A DNA stretch of 64,000 bases from Polynucleobacter sp. JS-JIR-5-A7 (GCF_018687935.1 NZ_CP061308.1:490048-554047), one strand, 5' to 3'; positions 53,217 through 62,574 are shown, numbered from the stretch's first letter. A program made the numbers and translations. Notes: generated by a model not told the origin, from the sequence alone.

Positions 53217-55613
53217 ATGTCCAACCAACAGCAGCAAAATAGCAGTATGGCAGATGCCTATGTCTTGCCTTTTGAGCAACTTCGCATGACAGATGTTGAG
53301 TCAGTCGGCGGTAAGAATGCCTCCTTAGGCGAAATGATTTCTCAATTGGCCTCAACTGGAGTGCGTGTTCCAACAGGTTTTGCTACTACTGCATTAGCAT
53401 TCCGCGATTTTCTAAAACATAACAACCTCACCGAGCGTATTCAAAAGCGCTTAGAGAATCTCAATATTGATGATGTCCGCGCCTTAGCAGAAGCTGGCGC
53501 TGAAATCCGCAATTGGATTGAGACCGCGCCATTTCAGCCTAAGCTGGAAGAAGAGATTCGTAAAGCATTTGCAGTTCTCGATGACTCTGGCAAAGGTTCG
53601 TTTGCAGTGCGCTCTTCGGCTACTGCCGAAGACTTGCCGGATGCCTCTTTTGCAGGTCAGCAAGAAACTTTCTTGAACGTCGAGGGTATTGATGATGTTC
53701 TCAAAAAAATCCGCGAAGTATTTGCCTCTCTTTACAACGATCGTGCCATTTCTTACCGTGTACACAAAGGCTTTGCCCATGCAGAAGTAGCATTGTCTGC
53801 TGGTATTCAGCGGATGGTGCGCTCTGACCTAGGCGCTGCTGGTGTGATGTTTACCTTAGATACTGAGTCTGGTTTTGAGGATGTCGTCTTTATTACCTCT
53901 AGCTATGGTTTAGGAGAGACTGTAGTACAGGGTGCAGTAAATCCGGATGAGTTCTATGTATTTAAGACAACCTTGGCGCAGAACAAAAAAGCGATCATTC
54001 GTCGCTCCCTAGGCTCCAAGCTGATACAGATGCAATTTGCCCCTAAAGGTTCTGCTGAGAAGGTACAAACAGTAGACGTCACCCCAGAAAAACGCAATCG
54101 CTTTTCTTTGGAAGATACTGACATTACTGAGTTGGCAAAGTACGCCGTCATTATTGAAAAACACTACGGTCGTCCTATGGATATCGAGTGGGGCAAAGAT
54201 GGACAAGATGGCCGTATCTATATTTTGCAAGCTCGCCCTGAGACCGTGAAGAGTCAAGCAGCTGGCCAGGTAGAGATGCGCTACAAGCTTAAAGGCAGCT
54301 CAAAGGTATTAGCAAAAGGCCGCGCCATTGGTCAGAAGATTGGTGCCGGTCCAGTGCGTATTATTCGTGACCCTAGCGAGATGGATCGGGTTCAGCCAGG
54401 CGATGTATTGGTTGCTGATATGACAGACCCTAACTGGGAGCCAGTCATGAAGCGTGCTGCTGCGATTGTGACCAATCGTGGTGGTCGTACCTGTCACGCT
54501 GCGATTATTGCGCGTGAGTTGGGTGTCCCTGCAGTAGTCGGTTGTGGTGATGCGACTGAGCTATTACAAGACGGCATGATGGTTACCGTCTCTTGCGCTG
54601 AGGGCGATGAAGGTCATATCTATGATGGCTTGATCGAAACGGAAGTCTCTGAAATTTCTCGTGGTGTATTACCAGAGATTCCGGTGAAGATCACTATGAA
54701 CATTGGCAATCCTCAGTTGGCATTTGATTTCTGCCAAATTCCTAATGCAGGCGTTGGTCTTGCGCGTCTCGAGTTCATCATCAATAACTATATTGGCGTG
54801 CATCCCCGTGCAGTTCTTGAGTATCCTAATATCGATCCGGATCTCAAGCGTGCTGTAGAAAGTGTTGCTCGTGGTTATGCAAGTCCACGTCAGTTCTATG
54901 AGGATAAATTGGTTGAAGGTGTGGCAACCATTGCAGCCGCTTTCTATCCGAAACCCGTTATTGTGCGCTTATCTGATTTCAAGTCCAATGAGTACAAAAA
55001 GTTGATTGGCGGTTCACGCTATGAGCCTGATGAAGAAAATCCCATGCTCGGCTTCCGCGGCGCATCACGTTATGTCTCTGAAGACTTTGGTGAAGCATTT
55101 GCTCTAGAGTGCGCAGCAATGAAGCGCGTTCGTGAAGAGATGGGTCTTGATAACGTCGAGATCATGGTGCCATTTGTGCGTACCATTAATCAGGCTAAAC
55201 GCGTGATCGATATGATGGAGAAGTTTGGTCTCAAAAGGGGAGTCAATGGTTTGCGCCTGATTATGATGTGTGAGATTCCATCCAATGCGATTCTGGCAGA
55301 TCAATTCCTTGAATATTTTGATGGCTTCTCAATTGGTTCAAACGATATGACTCAGTTAACACTTGGGCTGGATCGTGACTCCGGTATGGAGCTGCTCGCG
55401 ATTGACTTCGATGAGCGTGATCCAGCGGTGGAATTTATGATCGCCCGTTCAATCGATGCTTGTCGCAAGCAAAATAAATATGTTGGTATTTGCGGTCAAG
55501 GACCTTCAGACCATCCAGACTTTGCCCGTTGGCTGGTAGAAAAAGGTATCACCTCCATCTCACTGAACCCAGATAGCGTAGTAGAGACCTGGGAAATGTT
55601 GGGTAAGAAATAG
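53217..55613 (+). CDS. ppsA: Phosphoenolpyruvate synthase
   Basis: Converts pyruvate and ATP to phosphoenolpyruvate, AMP and phosphate, for gluconeogenesis. The 798 residues have an N-terminal ATP-binding domain (about 15-360), a swivelling domain with the phospho-histidine H427 in GGRTCHAAIIARELG, and a C-terminal PEP/pyruvate barrel containing GSNDMTQLTLG and the late catalytic CGQGPSDHP cysteine. Control by the divergent ppsR product is expected. A strong terminator follows. Confidence 0.97.
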   Translation: MSNQQQQNSSMADAYVLPFEQLRMTDVESVGGKNASLGEMISQLASTGVRVPTGFATTALAFRDFLKHNNLTERIQKRLENLNIDDVRALAEAGAEIRNWIETAPFQPKLEEEIRKAFAVLDDSGKGSFAVRSSATAEDLPDASFAGQQETFLNVEGIDDVLKKIREVFASLYNDRAISYRVHKGFAHAEVALSAGIQRMVRSDLGAAGVMFTLDTESGFEDVVFITSSYGLGETVVQGAVNPDEFYVFKTTLAQNKKAIIRRSLGSKLIQMQFAPKGSAEKVQTVDVTPEKRNRFSLEDTDITELAKYAVIIEKHYGRPMDIEWGKDGQDGRIYILQARPETVKSQAAGQVEMRYKLKGSSKVLAKGRAIGQKIGAGPVRIIRDPSEMDRVQPGDVLVADMTDPNWEPVMKRAAAIVTNRGGRTCHAAIIARELGVPAVVGCGDATELLQDGMMVTVSCAEGDEGHIYDGLIETEVSEISRGVLPEIPVKITMNIGNPQLAFDFCQIPNAGVGLARLEFIINNYIGVHPRAVLEYPNIDPDLKRAVESVARGYASPRQFYEDKLVEGVATIAAAFYPKPVIVRLSDFKSNEYKKLIGGSRYEPDEENPMLGFRGASRYVSEDFGEAFALECAAMKRVREEMGLDNVEIMVPFVRTINQAKRVIDMMEKFGLKRGVNGLRLIMMCEIPSNAILADQFLEYFDGFSIGSNDMTQLTLGLDRDSGMELLAIDFDERDPAVEFMIARSIDACRKQNKYVGICGQGPSDHPDFARWLVEKGITSISLNPDSVVETWEMLGKK

Positions 55614-55635
55614 GGGTAAATTTAGGCCCAAAACT

Positions 55636-55671
55636 ACAATAAGGCGCAATTGAGTTGCGCCTTATTGTTTT
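55636..55671 (+). terminator. Rho-independent terminator after ppsA
   Basis: ACAATAAGGCGCAA pairs perfectly with TTGCGCCTTATTGT around a 5-nt loop and continues into TTTT. The symmetry would allow function in both directions. Confidence 0.92.
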
Positions 55672-55743
55672 GGTGAGTCTGAGAAGTTGATTGCATAATT
55701 AGGGTGCCTTGAGCTTATTTTTGGAGTTATAGAGGGTTGTCTT

Positions 55744-56937
55744 ATGGAGCCGTTATCGGGTTTAAAAGTGATTGAGATGGGTCAGCTGATTGCTGGGCCA
55801 TTTGCTGCTAAAACATTGGCTGACTTCGGCGCTGATGTAGTCAAGATTGAGCCACCCAAACTTGGGGATGCTTTGCGTAAGTGGCGTTTGTTAAAAGATG
55901 GCACCTCAATTTGGTGGCAAGTCCAATCTCGTAATAAGCGTTCTCTTTCCTTGGATTTAAAGCAGACAGAAGCGCAAGAGATTGTGAGAGCTCTGGTCAA
56001 AGAGTCCGATGTTCTCATCGAAAATTTTCGTCCTGGCACTTTAGAGGGCTGGGGCCTTGATCCGCAAGATTTGCTCAAAATTAATCCGCGCTTAATTGTT
56101 CTACGTATTAGTGGTTATGGCCAGACTGGTCCATATCGGGATAAGCCTGGCTTTGGTGTCGTTGCAGAAGCCATGGGTGGCTTACGTCATTTAACTGCTG
56201 AACCAGGTAGAGTCCCAGTGCGTGTTGGCATTAGCATTGGCGATACCTTGGCCTCTTTGCATGGTGTTATCGGAATTCTGTTAGCACTGCAAGAGCGCCA
56301 TCAAAGTGGTGAAGGCCAAGTGATTGATATTGCTCTTTACGAGGCCGTCTTTAATTGTATGGAAAGCTTGCTGCCTGAATATAGTGCGTTTGGAGAGGTT
56401 AGGCAGGCTGCTGGTAGCGCATTGCCTGGGATTGCGCCCACTAACGCTTATCTTTGTGCGGACGGTGGTTATGTATTGGTTGCAGGCAATGGCGATAGTA
56501 TCTTTAAAAGACTCATGAAGTTGATTGGTCGGGATGATTTAGGTAATGATCCGCAATTAGAAAATAATGAAGGTCGAGTTAAGCGGGTTGTAGAGCTTGA
56601 CCAGGCGATTGGTGAATGGGCCAAAACCTTAACGACTGATAAAGCATTAGAAGCCCTAGATGCTGTAGCAGTGCCTGCCGGCAGAATTTATACCGTCGCC
56701 GATATTGCACAAGATCCACACTATAAAGCCCGTGGAAATATTGAAACTATTCAGATGCATGATGGTACTAAGGTTGACGTTCCAGGAGTCATTCCAAAGC
56801 TTTCTCGTACGCCAGGTTCTATCAGAACACTGGCACCAGATATCGGTCAAAATACCGATGAGATATTACAGGGCATTGGATTAAGTGATGCACAAATTGC
56901 TTCACTGAAAGAGCGTGGCGTCGCCTTCACTAAATAA
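55744..56937 (+). CDS. CaiB/BaiF family CoA-transferase
   Basis: Class III CoA-transferase of 397 residues that moves CoA between carboxylic acids. The N-terminal LKVIEMGQLIAGPFAAKTLADFGADVVKIE block is typical, and the catalytic aspartate is D167 (GISIGDTLASLHG). It leads an operon with an HMG-CoA-lyase-like enzyme and a VOC protein. That pairing suggests activation of a hydroxy-dicarboxylate such as 3-hydroxy-3-methylglutarate or citramalate before cleavage (inference). Substrate not certain. Confidence 0.9.
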   Translation: MEPLSGLKVIEMGQLIAGPFAAKTLADFGADVVKIEPPKLGDALRKWRLLKDGTSIWWQVQSRNKRSLSLDLKQTEAQEIVRALVKESDVLIENFRPGTLEGWGLDPQDLLKINPRLIVLRISGYGQTGPYRDKPGFGVVAEAMGGLRHLTAEPGRVPVRVGISIGDTLASLHGVIGILLALQERHQSGEGQVIDIALYEAVFNCMESLLPEYSAFGEVRQAAGSALPGIAPTNAYLCADGGYVLVAGNGDSIFKRLMKLIGRDDLGNDPQLENNEGRVKRVVELDQAIGEWAKTLTTDKALEALDAVAVPAGRIYTVADIAQDPHYKARGNIETIQMHDGTKVDVPGVIPKLSRTPGSIRTLAPDIGQNTDEILQGIGLSDAQIASLKERGVAFTK

Positions 56938-56973
56938 ATGCAAAACAAGCACAGAGAATAAATACAGATAACG

Positions 56974-57903
56974 ATGACTAGAATTTACTTTAATGACGTA
57001 GTGACACGCGATGGCTTTCAGATAGAGCCCAACTTCATTCCGACTGATGACAAAGTTCGCTTAATCGATGAGCTTAGTCAATGTGGCTTTGCCAAAATCG
57101 AAGTGACTTCGTTTACTTCTCCTAAAGCGATTCCAATGCTCAGAGATGCCGAAGAGGTGATGGGTAGAATTAAGAGAGTTCCTAGTGTTGAGTACACAGT
57201 GCTCGTACCTAACCTTCGAGGTGCTGAGCGCGCCTTTGAATCAAAGGCTGACGAATTTAACCTAGTGATGTCTACCTCTGAGACCCATAACCTAGCCAAT
57301 TTGCGTATGACACGCGAAAAGAGTTTTGCTGGCTTAGCTGAGGTGATCAAATATGTCGATGGTAGAACGCCGATCAACGTTTCTTTATCCACATCCTTTG
57401 GTTGCCCTATGGAGGGTGATGTGCCGCAGAAGGTTGTTGAAGGATTTGCGCAGCGCTTTGCTGATCTTGGCGTCCGTGGCCTCACGATTTGCGATACCAC
57501 TGGTATGGCCAACCCTGCTCAAGTGATCAGTATGTCGGAGTCTATGCAAAAGTTATTCCCAGAGATGCAGGTCACGATGCATTTTCATAATACGAGAGGT
57601 ATGGGCTTAGCCAATGTGCTGGCAGCAGTGCAATCAGGTATTACCAGATTTGATGGCTCGCTTGGTGGTCTTGGGGGTTGCCCATATGCACCTGGGGCTA
57701 GCGGCAATATATCAAGTGAAGATGCGATTCATATGCTAGATGCGATGGGTTATGACACCGGCATGAATATTCCAAACTTGTTAGCGATCGCTCGGGAGTT
57801 GCCTGCTATTGTTGGCCACACTGTTCCTGGACAAGTTGCTAAAGCAGGGCGTACTTGTGATTTGCATCAAGCGCCAGAGTATGTCAAAGAGCTGCGTCAG
57901 TAA
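56974..57903 (+). CDS. Hydroxymethylglutaryl-CoA lyase-like enzyme
   Basis: TIM-barrel lyase of 309 residues, HMG-CoA lyase family, giving acetyl-CoA and a keto acid. The N-terminal DVVTRDGFQIE replaces the usual EVGPRDGLQ but keeps the Arg, Asp and Gln. The metal histidines are in MHFHNTRGMG, and the catalytic loop GLGGCPYAPGASGN has C236. It lies 36 bp after the CoA-transferase. It may act on HMG-CoA from leucine or on a related citramalyl-type CoA. Confidence 0.9.
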   Translation: MTRIYFNDVVTRDGFQIEPNFIPTDDKVRLIDELSQCGFAKIEVTSFTSPKAIPMLRDAEEVMGRIKRVPSVEYTVLVPNLRGAERAFESKADEFNLVMSTSETHNLANLRMTREKSFAGLAEVIKYVDGRTPINVSLSTSFGCPMEGDVPQKVVEGFAQRFADLGVRGLTICDTTGMANPAQVISMSESMQKLFPEMQVTMHFHNTRGMGLANVLAAVQSGITRFDGSLGGLGGCPYAPGASGNISSEDAIHMLDAMGYDTGMNIPNLLAIARELPAIVGHTVPGQVAKAGRTCDLHQAPEYVKELRQ

Positions 57904-57919
57904 TAGATGTGGAGGGAAG

Positions 57920-58318
57920 ATGATTGATCATTTAGACCATTTAGTTCTGACCACAGCAAATGAAACTGCTTGCATTGACTTCTATACCCGCGTGATGGGG
58001 ATGACACTCGAATCTTTCATCGGCGGCACTCCGCCAGTTGAGCGTAAGGCTTTTAAATTCGGCAATCAAAAAATTAATTTGCACATCAAAGGCAAAGAGT
58101 TCGAGCCTAAAGCCAATATTCCAACTCCAGGAGCATTAGACCTTTGTTTTATTGCTGAGCGATCCTTAGGCGAGGTCATTGCAAAGCTTGAAAAAGAAGC
58201 TTGGCCCATTGTTGAAGGTCCTGTGATGCGTACGGGTGCCATTTCAAAAATCCATTCCATATATGTACGCGATCCCGATCTCAATCTCATTGAGATCAGT
58301 GAAATCTACTCAGGCTAA
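57920..58318 (+). CDS. VOC/glyoxalase superfamily protein
   Basis: A 132-residue protein of the vicinal-oxygen-chelate fold. Started at the ATG at 57920, which has a strong GGAGGGA ribosome site; a longer upstream frame inside the lyase gene is not credible. It begins MIDHLDHLVLTTAN with the first metal histidine and ends DPDLNLIEISEI with the last glutamate. It is in the CoA-transferase/lyase operon. It resembles fosfomycin-resistance/glyoxalase-like dioxygenase small proteins; the reaction is unknown. Confidence 0.82.
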   Translation: MIDHLDHLVLTTANETACIDFYTRVMGMTLESFIGGTPPVERKAFKFGNQKINLHIKGKEFEPKANIPTPGALDLCFIAERSLGEVIAKLEKEAWPIVEGPVMRTGAISKIHSIYVRDPDLNLIEISEIYSG

Positions 58319-58328
58319 AGCTAAAGGA

Positions 58329-59216
58329 TTACGACTTCTTCGTAGGCTTTCCTTTAGCGCTTGAAGTTTTCTTGGAGTTGCTCGTTGGTTTAGCTGAGGA
58401 TTTCGCTAGTTTTGCTTTTGGTGGTTGATGATTGATAGGTACTGCACCCATTTTCTTGGCGGGCGCTGAGATAGCGCTCGATTTATGGGCACCGCTCCAA
58501 CTGGGTTCTGATATCGAGTTGAAGGCAGCGCGTAATTTTTCGCCCCAGAGCTGATGAATCATTTGGAAGTAGGGGTTTGATTCATCCATCGTTACCAGTT
58601 TGCTGGCTTTGAGAGAGTTCTTCTCGTATACCAAAAGATCTAGAGGTAAACCAACAGAAATATTACTATTCAGAGTTGAGTCCATTGAAATTAAGGCGCA
58701 CTTTGTTGCTAAATTAAGCGGAGTAGAAAAATTCAGGACTCTATCGAGAATGGGTTTACCGTATTTGGATTCGCCAATCTGGAAGTAGCAAGTTTCTGGG
58801 GTGGCTTCAATAAAATTACCAGCAGAATAAATATTAAAGAGACGCGGCCTCTCTCCTTTGACTTGACCGCCAAAAATGAGGTTGCAGTTGAAGTCAATGC
58901 CTGCTTTTTCAAGGGCTACATGATCACGTTCATACACCTGTTTGATGGCATCGCCAATCACTGCTGCTGCATCATGCGTATTTTCAGCAGTCCAAAGATT
59001 TTTGCCATTCAGCAGTTGACCTTGCAGGAGTATTTCTTTGACGGCTTGGGTAATTGCAAGATTGCCAGCACTCATTAAGGCAAAGAAACGATCATTGTCC
59101 TTTTGGAACAAAGTCATTTTCCTGAATGTACCAATTTGATCTACCCCAGCATTGGTGCGGGTGTCGGATAAAAAGACTAGACCATCTTTGAGGCAAAGCC
59201 CAACGCAATATGTCAT
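58329..59216 (-). CDS. Anbu proteasome-like peptidase with lysine-rich tail
   Basis: Proteasome-type Ntn hydrolase of the Anbu (ancestral beta subunit) family. It begins MTYCVGLCLKDGLVFLSDTRTNAG; removal of Met would expose Thr as nucleophile, and Asp and the Lys of GTFRKMTLF fall at expected sites. The catalytic fold covers about residues 2-238. About 55 extra residues follow, rich in Lys, Ala, Ser and Pro (from about 241), making 295 in total against roughly 240-250 for most relatives. It ends the operon with the ATP-grasp, alpha-E and transglutaminase-like genes. Its substrate is unknown. Confidence 0.9.
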   Translation of the reverse strand: MTYCVGLCLKDGLVFLSDTRTNAGVDQIGTFRKMTLFQKDNDRFFALMSAGNLAITQAVKEILLQGQLLNGKNLWTAENTHDAAAVIGDAIKQVYERDHVALEKAGIDFNCNLIFGGQVKGERPRLFNIYSAGNFIEATPETCYFQIGESKYGKPILDRVLNFSTPLNLATKCALISMDSTLNSNISVGLPLDLLVYEKNSLKASKLVTMDESNPYFQMIHQLWGEKLRAAFNSISEPSWSGAHKSSAISAPAKKMGAVPINHQPPKAKLAKSSAKPTSNSKKTSSAKGKPTKKS

Positions 59217-59272
59217 ATACCCATATCCTCTTAATAATTATCTAGGATTATCTCTTAAATATCGATCAGGAT

Positions 59273-60070
59273 TTAGGGTAGCTGCTGAATCGAGATGTTT
59301 GCGCTGAGCTCCTCGCCGCCCCCACCGGTACGAACACCTTTGACTGGTGCTGCGGAATAATAGTCGCGACCAATCGCTAGGCGTATATGGCGCGCATCAA
59401 TCAGGCAGGCGTGGGTAATATCGACACTAGTCCAGATCCCTTTTTCAATATCGCTGCAAAAATCGATCCAAGCATGGCTAGCCAAATTGGGGGATTCTTC
59501 GGCAAAGAAGTAGCCACTGACGTATCTCGCAGGAATCTGCGCAGCCCTGCATAGGCTCAGCATGACATGAGCATGATCTTGGCAAACGCCGGATTTTAGG
59601 GCAAAGGATTGGGCAGCAGTAGTGGCAAAGGTCGTTTGACCTGGAACATACCCAATTGCTTGTTGAACCGCAGTAGCCAATTTTAAAACCTCATCCACCG
59701 AATTTTTCTTGGGCAGACTTGATGCAAAGTAGCCCAGCATTTCATCTGTGGGTTCAGTGAGATTGGTTTGCTGCAGCAGATAATAAGGGGAGACCGCTCT
59801 TGCATCATCCTTAAACTCAAAGGCATCTTGGGTATGCACTTCACCCTCCGCTTCAATCATCATGGACGTATAAGGCGATTCCTGCACAAATACACTATAG
59901 AAGTTGCCAAAGGTATCGATGGAGCTTGATGCCTTAATGGGCGTACTGATTTTCCACTTATCGATTTGCTGGCCTGAAGTCGTCGGGGGTGTCAGACGCA
60001 GCTCTTGAATGGAATAGCGCACTGGTGTTTCATAGCGATACTCAGTGCGATGACGAATTTTCAGATGCAT
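59273..60070 (-). CDS. Transglutaminase-like cysteine peptidase family protein
   Basis: A 265-residue protein with an N-terminal beta-rich domain (MHLKIRHRTEYRYETPVRYSIQELRLTPP region) and a transglutaminase core. The Cys-His-Asp triad is visible: C in LKSGVCQDHAHVML, H in LASHAWIDF, D in WTSVDITHA. Such proteins lie beside Anbu and circularly permuted ATP-grasp genes. They are thought to cut or form amide bonds in a peptide-like product. It starts 17 bp after the alpha-E gene. Confidence 0.92.
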   Translation of the reverse strand: MHLKIRHRTEYRYETPVRYSIQELRLTPPTTSGQQIDKWKISTPIKASSSIDTFGNFYSVFVQESPYTSMMIEAEGEVHTQDAFEFKDDARAVSPYYLLQQTNLTEPTDEMLGYFASSLPKKNSVDEVLKLATAVQQAIGYVPGQTTFATTAAQSFALKSGVCQDHAHVMLSLCRAAQIPARYVSGYFFAEESPNLASHAWIDFCSDIEKGIWTSVDITHACLIDARHIRLAIGRDYYSAAPVKGVRTGGGGEELSANISIQQLP

Positions 60071-60087
60071 ATATTCTTTACGAAGTC

Positions 60088-61065
60088 TTAGGCAACAGCC
60101 AATGGGATGAGATAAGCGTTGCTAAACTCATCGGCAATATGGTTGATGCGCTCAAGGAAGACTTCAATAAACTCTTCAAGACCTTGTTCAAAGACTTCAT
60201 CAATGTCTGAGTAATCTAAGCTTGCTTTGAGTTTACCCAGTAAGCGTTCAATTTCTTTGGATTGTTGATTCTTCACTTCAGAAACTAAAGGAATTAATTC
60301 ATTAACACAGCAAACTAATGAACGTGGCATTTGTTTATTAAAAATCAAGAGTTGAGCAACTTGCTTTGGAGTAACTTGATCAGAATAGATCTGACGGTAG
60401 ATCTCAAATGCAGAGACTGAGCGCAGTAGAGCGGCCCAATGATAAAAATCAAAGAATGCACCATCTGAACTATCATCGGGATTCTTTTGAGTGCTCAATA
60501 CTTTGAGGGTGGCCTGATCCTCATATTTGGTTTCTAGAATACGACCAGTATTATCAGCGCGCTCTAGCAGAGTGCCAACGTTAATAAAGTAGAAAGCTTC
60601 ATTCTTGAGCATCGTGCCGTGCATCACGCCTCTAAAAAGGTGGCAGCGATGTTTTACCCACTCTAATAATCTGCTGGGGTCGGCTTGATGTCTTGCCTCT
60701 AAGATGCGTTGGAGCTCAAGCCAGGTAGTATTTTGGGTTTCCCAAACTTCAGAAGTAATTTTGCCGCGAATCACACGAGCATTTTCACGAGCAGCGTATA
60801 AACAAGAAACAATGCTAGAAGGATTGCTGGTTTCATAAATCATGAAATCCAAAACATTTTCACGATTGACGACATCATATTTACTTAAGAAAGCATCTTC
60901 TAGCTTAGAGATGGTGAGCAACTTCTTCCAACTTTGCTCTAGAAATTCTGCTGGCTGTGGCAGTAGAGAAGTTTGGTGATTCACATCCAACATGCGAGCA
61001 GTATTTTCTGCGCGCTCTGTATAACGCGCCATCCAATATAAGCAGTCTGCAGTACGACTTAACAT
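60088..61065 (-). CDS. Alpha-E domain protein
   Basis: A helical protein of 325 residues with the family start MLSRTADCLYWMARYTERAENTARML and further blocks such as FRGVMHGTMLKNEAFYFINVGTLLERADNTGRIL (positions about 150-185). The alpha-E family has no known activity; it always accompanies ATP-grasp and transglutaminase-like genes and may be a scaffold or a modified partner. It lies 15 bp after the ATP-grasp gene. Confidence 0.92.
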   Translation of the reverse strand: MLSRTADCLYWMARYTERAENTARMLDVNHQTSLLPQPAEFLEQSWKKLLTISKLEDAFLSKYDVVNRENVLDFMIYETSNPSSIVSCLYAARENARVIRGKITSEVWETQNTTWLELQRILEARHQADPSRLLEWVKHRCHLFRGVMHGTMLKNEAFYFINVGTLLERADNTGRILETKYEDQATLKVLSTQKNPDDSSDGAFFDFYHWAALLRSVSAFEIYRQIYSDQVTPKQVAQLLIFNKQMPRSLVCCVNELIPLVSEVKNQQSKEIERLLGKLKASLDYSDIDEVFEQGLEEFIEVFLERINHIADEFSNAYLIPLAVA

Positions 61066-61080
61066 TTTTTGCTATCCCTC

Positions 61081-62493
61081 TTATTCTTCTAAGACCCAGG
61101 TATCTTTAGTGCCACCACCTTGGGAGGAGTTCACTACCAAAGAACCTTCTTTGAGGGCGACCCTAGTGAGGCCGCCCGGGACCATCTTGATCGTCTTTCC
61201 AGAGAGTACAAAAGGGCGTAAATCAATATGTCTGGGAGCAACACCCGATTCCACAAAGGTGGGGCAAGTAGAAAGTGCCAGCGTAGGTTGAGCAATGTAT
61301 TTATCTGGATTAGCGATGAGATGGGTTCTAAATGCTTCAATCTCTGCTTTGGTAGAAGCTGGGCCAACTAACATGCCATAGCCACCAGCACCATGAGTCA
61401 GTTTGACTACTAACTTTTCCAAGTTGGCTAAGGTATACGCTAAATCATCTGTCTTGCGGCACTGGAAGGTAGGCACGTTATTCAGAATAGGTTTTTCACC
61501 GAGATAAAACTCAATCATTTCTGGAACGTATGGATAAATTGATTTGTCATCGGCAATACCGGTACCAATAGCGTTAGCTAAAGTGACATTGCCAGCGCGG
61601 TACGCAGACAGTAATCCTGCAACCCCAAGGGTCGAATCTGAGCGGAAGGCTAATGGATCTAAGAAGTCATCATCAACGCGCCGATAGATCACATCTACCC
61701 GCTCAGGTCCTTGAGTGGTGCGCATGAAGACTTGCTCATTCTTCACAAACAGGTCCTTACCTTCGACGAGTTCTACCCCCATTTGTTGGGCGAGATAGCT
61801 ATGCTCAAAGTAAGCAGAGTTATACATGCCAGGGGTTAGTAGCACGACATTTGGTTTCTTAACATCATCCGGCTTAACAGACTTGAGGCATTCCAATAAG
61901 AGGTCGGGGTAGTGCTCTACGGGAGCAATACGATATTTTTGGAATAGGTCCGGGAAAAGACGCATCATCATCTTGCGATCTTCAACCATATAAGAAACGC
62001 CAGAAGGCACGCGCAAGTTATCTTCTAAAACGTAGAACTCACCTTCGCCTGCGCGCACGATATCAATACCAGCAATTTGTGCATAGATATCCCGTGGCAC
62101 ACTGACGTTACGCATCTCTGGGCGATATTGCGCATTATTAAAAATTTGCTCAGCGGGAACGATGCCAGCTTTGATGATGTCTTCATCGTGATAGACGTCA
62201 TAAATAAAGCGATTGAGCGCTTTGACGCGTTGACGTAAACCTGCCTCAAGCTGATGCCATTCTTTGGCAGTGAAAATTCGGGGGATTTGATCAAATGGAA
62301 TGGTTCTTTCAGAACCTAGATCATCTCCGTAGACGGCGAATGTGATGCCCACGCGCCTAAAGATCAGGTCAGCTTCAGCACGCTTAAGACCCATGAGCGT
62401 GTCGCTCTGTTGCTTTAACCAGTTATGAAAAACTTGGTAGTGAGGCCGTGCTTTGCCTGCGGCATCCAGCATTTCGTCAAAAGGCAATTTCAT
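61081..62493 (-). CDS. Circularly permuted ATP-grasp protein (DUF404/DUF407)
   Basis: A 470-residue ATP-grasp ligase of the permuted type, predicted to form peptide or amide bonds on an unknown substrate. Blocks include YVLEDNLRVPSGVSYMVEDR, LTPGMYNSAYFEHSYLA, the KLTHGAGGYGMLVGP nucleotide loop and DLRPFVLSGK near the end. I start at the ATG at 62493 (MKLPFDEMLDAAGKARPHY), which matches the family; a GTG at 62562 would add 23 unmatched residues. It is the first gene of the Anbu operon. Confidence 0.92.
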   Translation of the reverse strand: MKLPFDEMLDAAGKARPHYQVFHNWLKQQSDTLMGLKRAEADLIFRRVGITFAVYGDDLGSERTIPFDQIPRIFTAKEWHQLEAGLRQRVKALNRFIYDVYHDEDIIKAGIVPAEQIFNNAQYRPEMRNVSVPRDIYAQIAGIDIVRAGEGEFYVLEDNLRVPSGVSYMVEDRKMMMRLFPDLFQKYRIAPVEHYPDLLLECLKSVKPDDVKKPNVVLLTPGMYNSAYFEHSYLAQQMGVELVEGKDLFVKNEQVFMRTTQGPERVDVIYRRVDDDFLDPLAFRSDSTLGVAGLLSAYRAGNVTLANAIGTGIADDKSIYPYVPEMIEFYLGEKPILNNVPTFQCRKTDDLAYTLANLEKLVVKLTHGAGGYGMLVGPASTKAEIEAFRTHLIANPDKYIAQPTLALSTCPTFVESGVAPRHIDLRPFVLSGKTIKMVPGGLTRVALKEGSLVVNSSQGGGTKDTWVLEE

Positions 62494-62557
62494 AGTTACC
62501 AAACTAATGCCTTTAAGAGTTATAAGCTTTGGGGTTTGAAGCAGCTTGGTGCTGTAT

Positions 62558-62574
62558 TGCACTATATAAGTGCA
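62558..62574. promoter_or_regulatory. Palindrome upstream of the Anbu operon
   Basis: TGCACTATATAAGTGCA has perfect 6-bp arms around ATATA. Read on the minus strand it contains TATATA/TATAGT, like a -10 box, 65 bp before the ATP-grasp start. A repressor or sensor site overlapping the promoter is plausible (inference); no clear -35 is seen. Confidence 0.4.

Noticed and set aside
57809..57919. Upstream extension of the VOC protein
   Set aside because: It lies wholly within the lyase gene in another frame; a strong GGAGGGA site marks the ATG at 57920.
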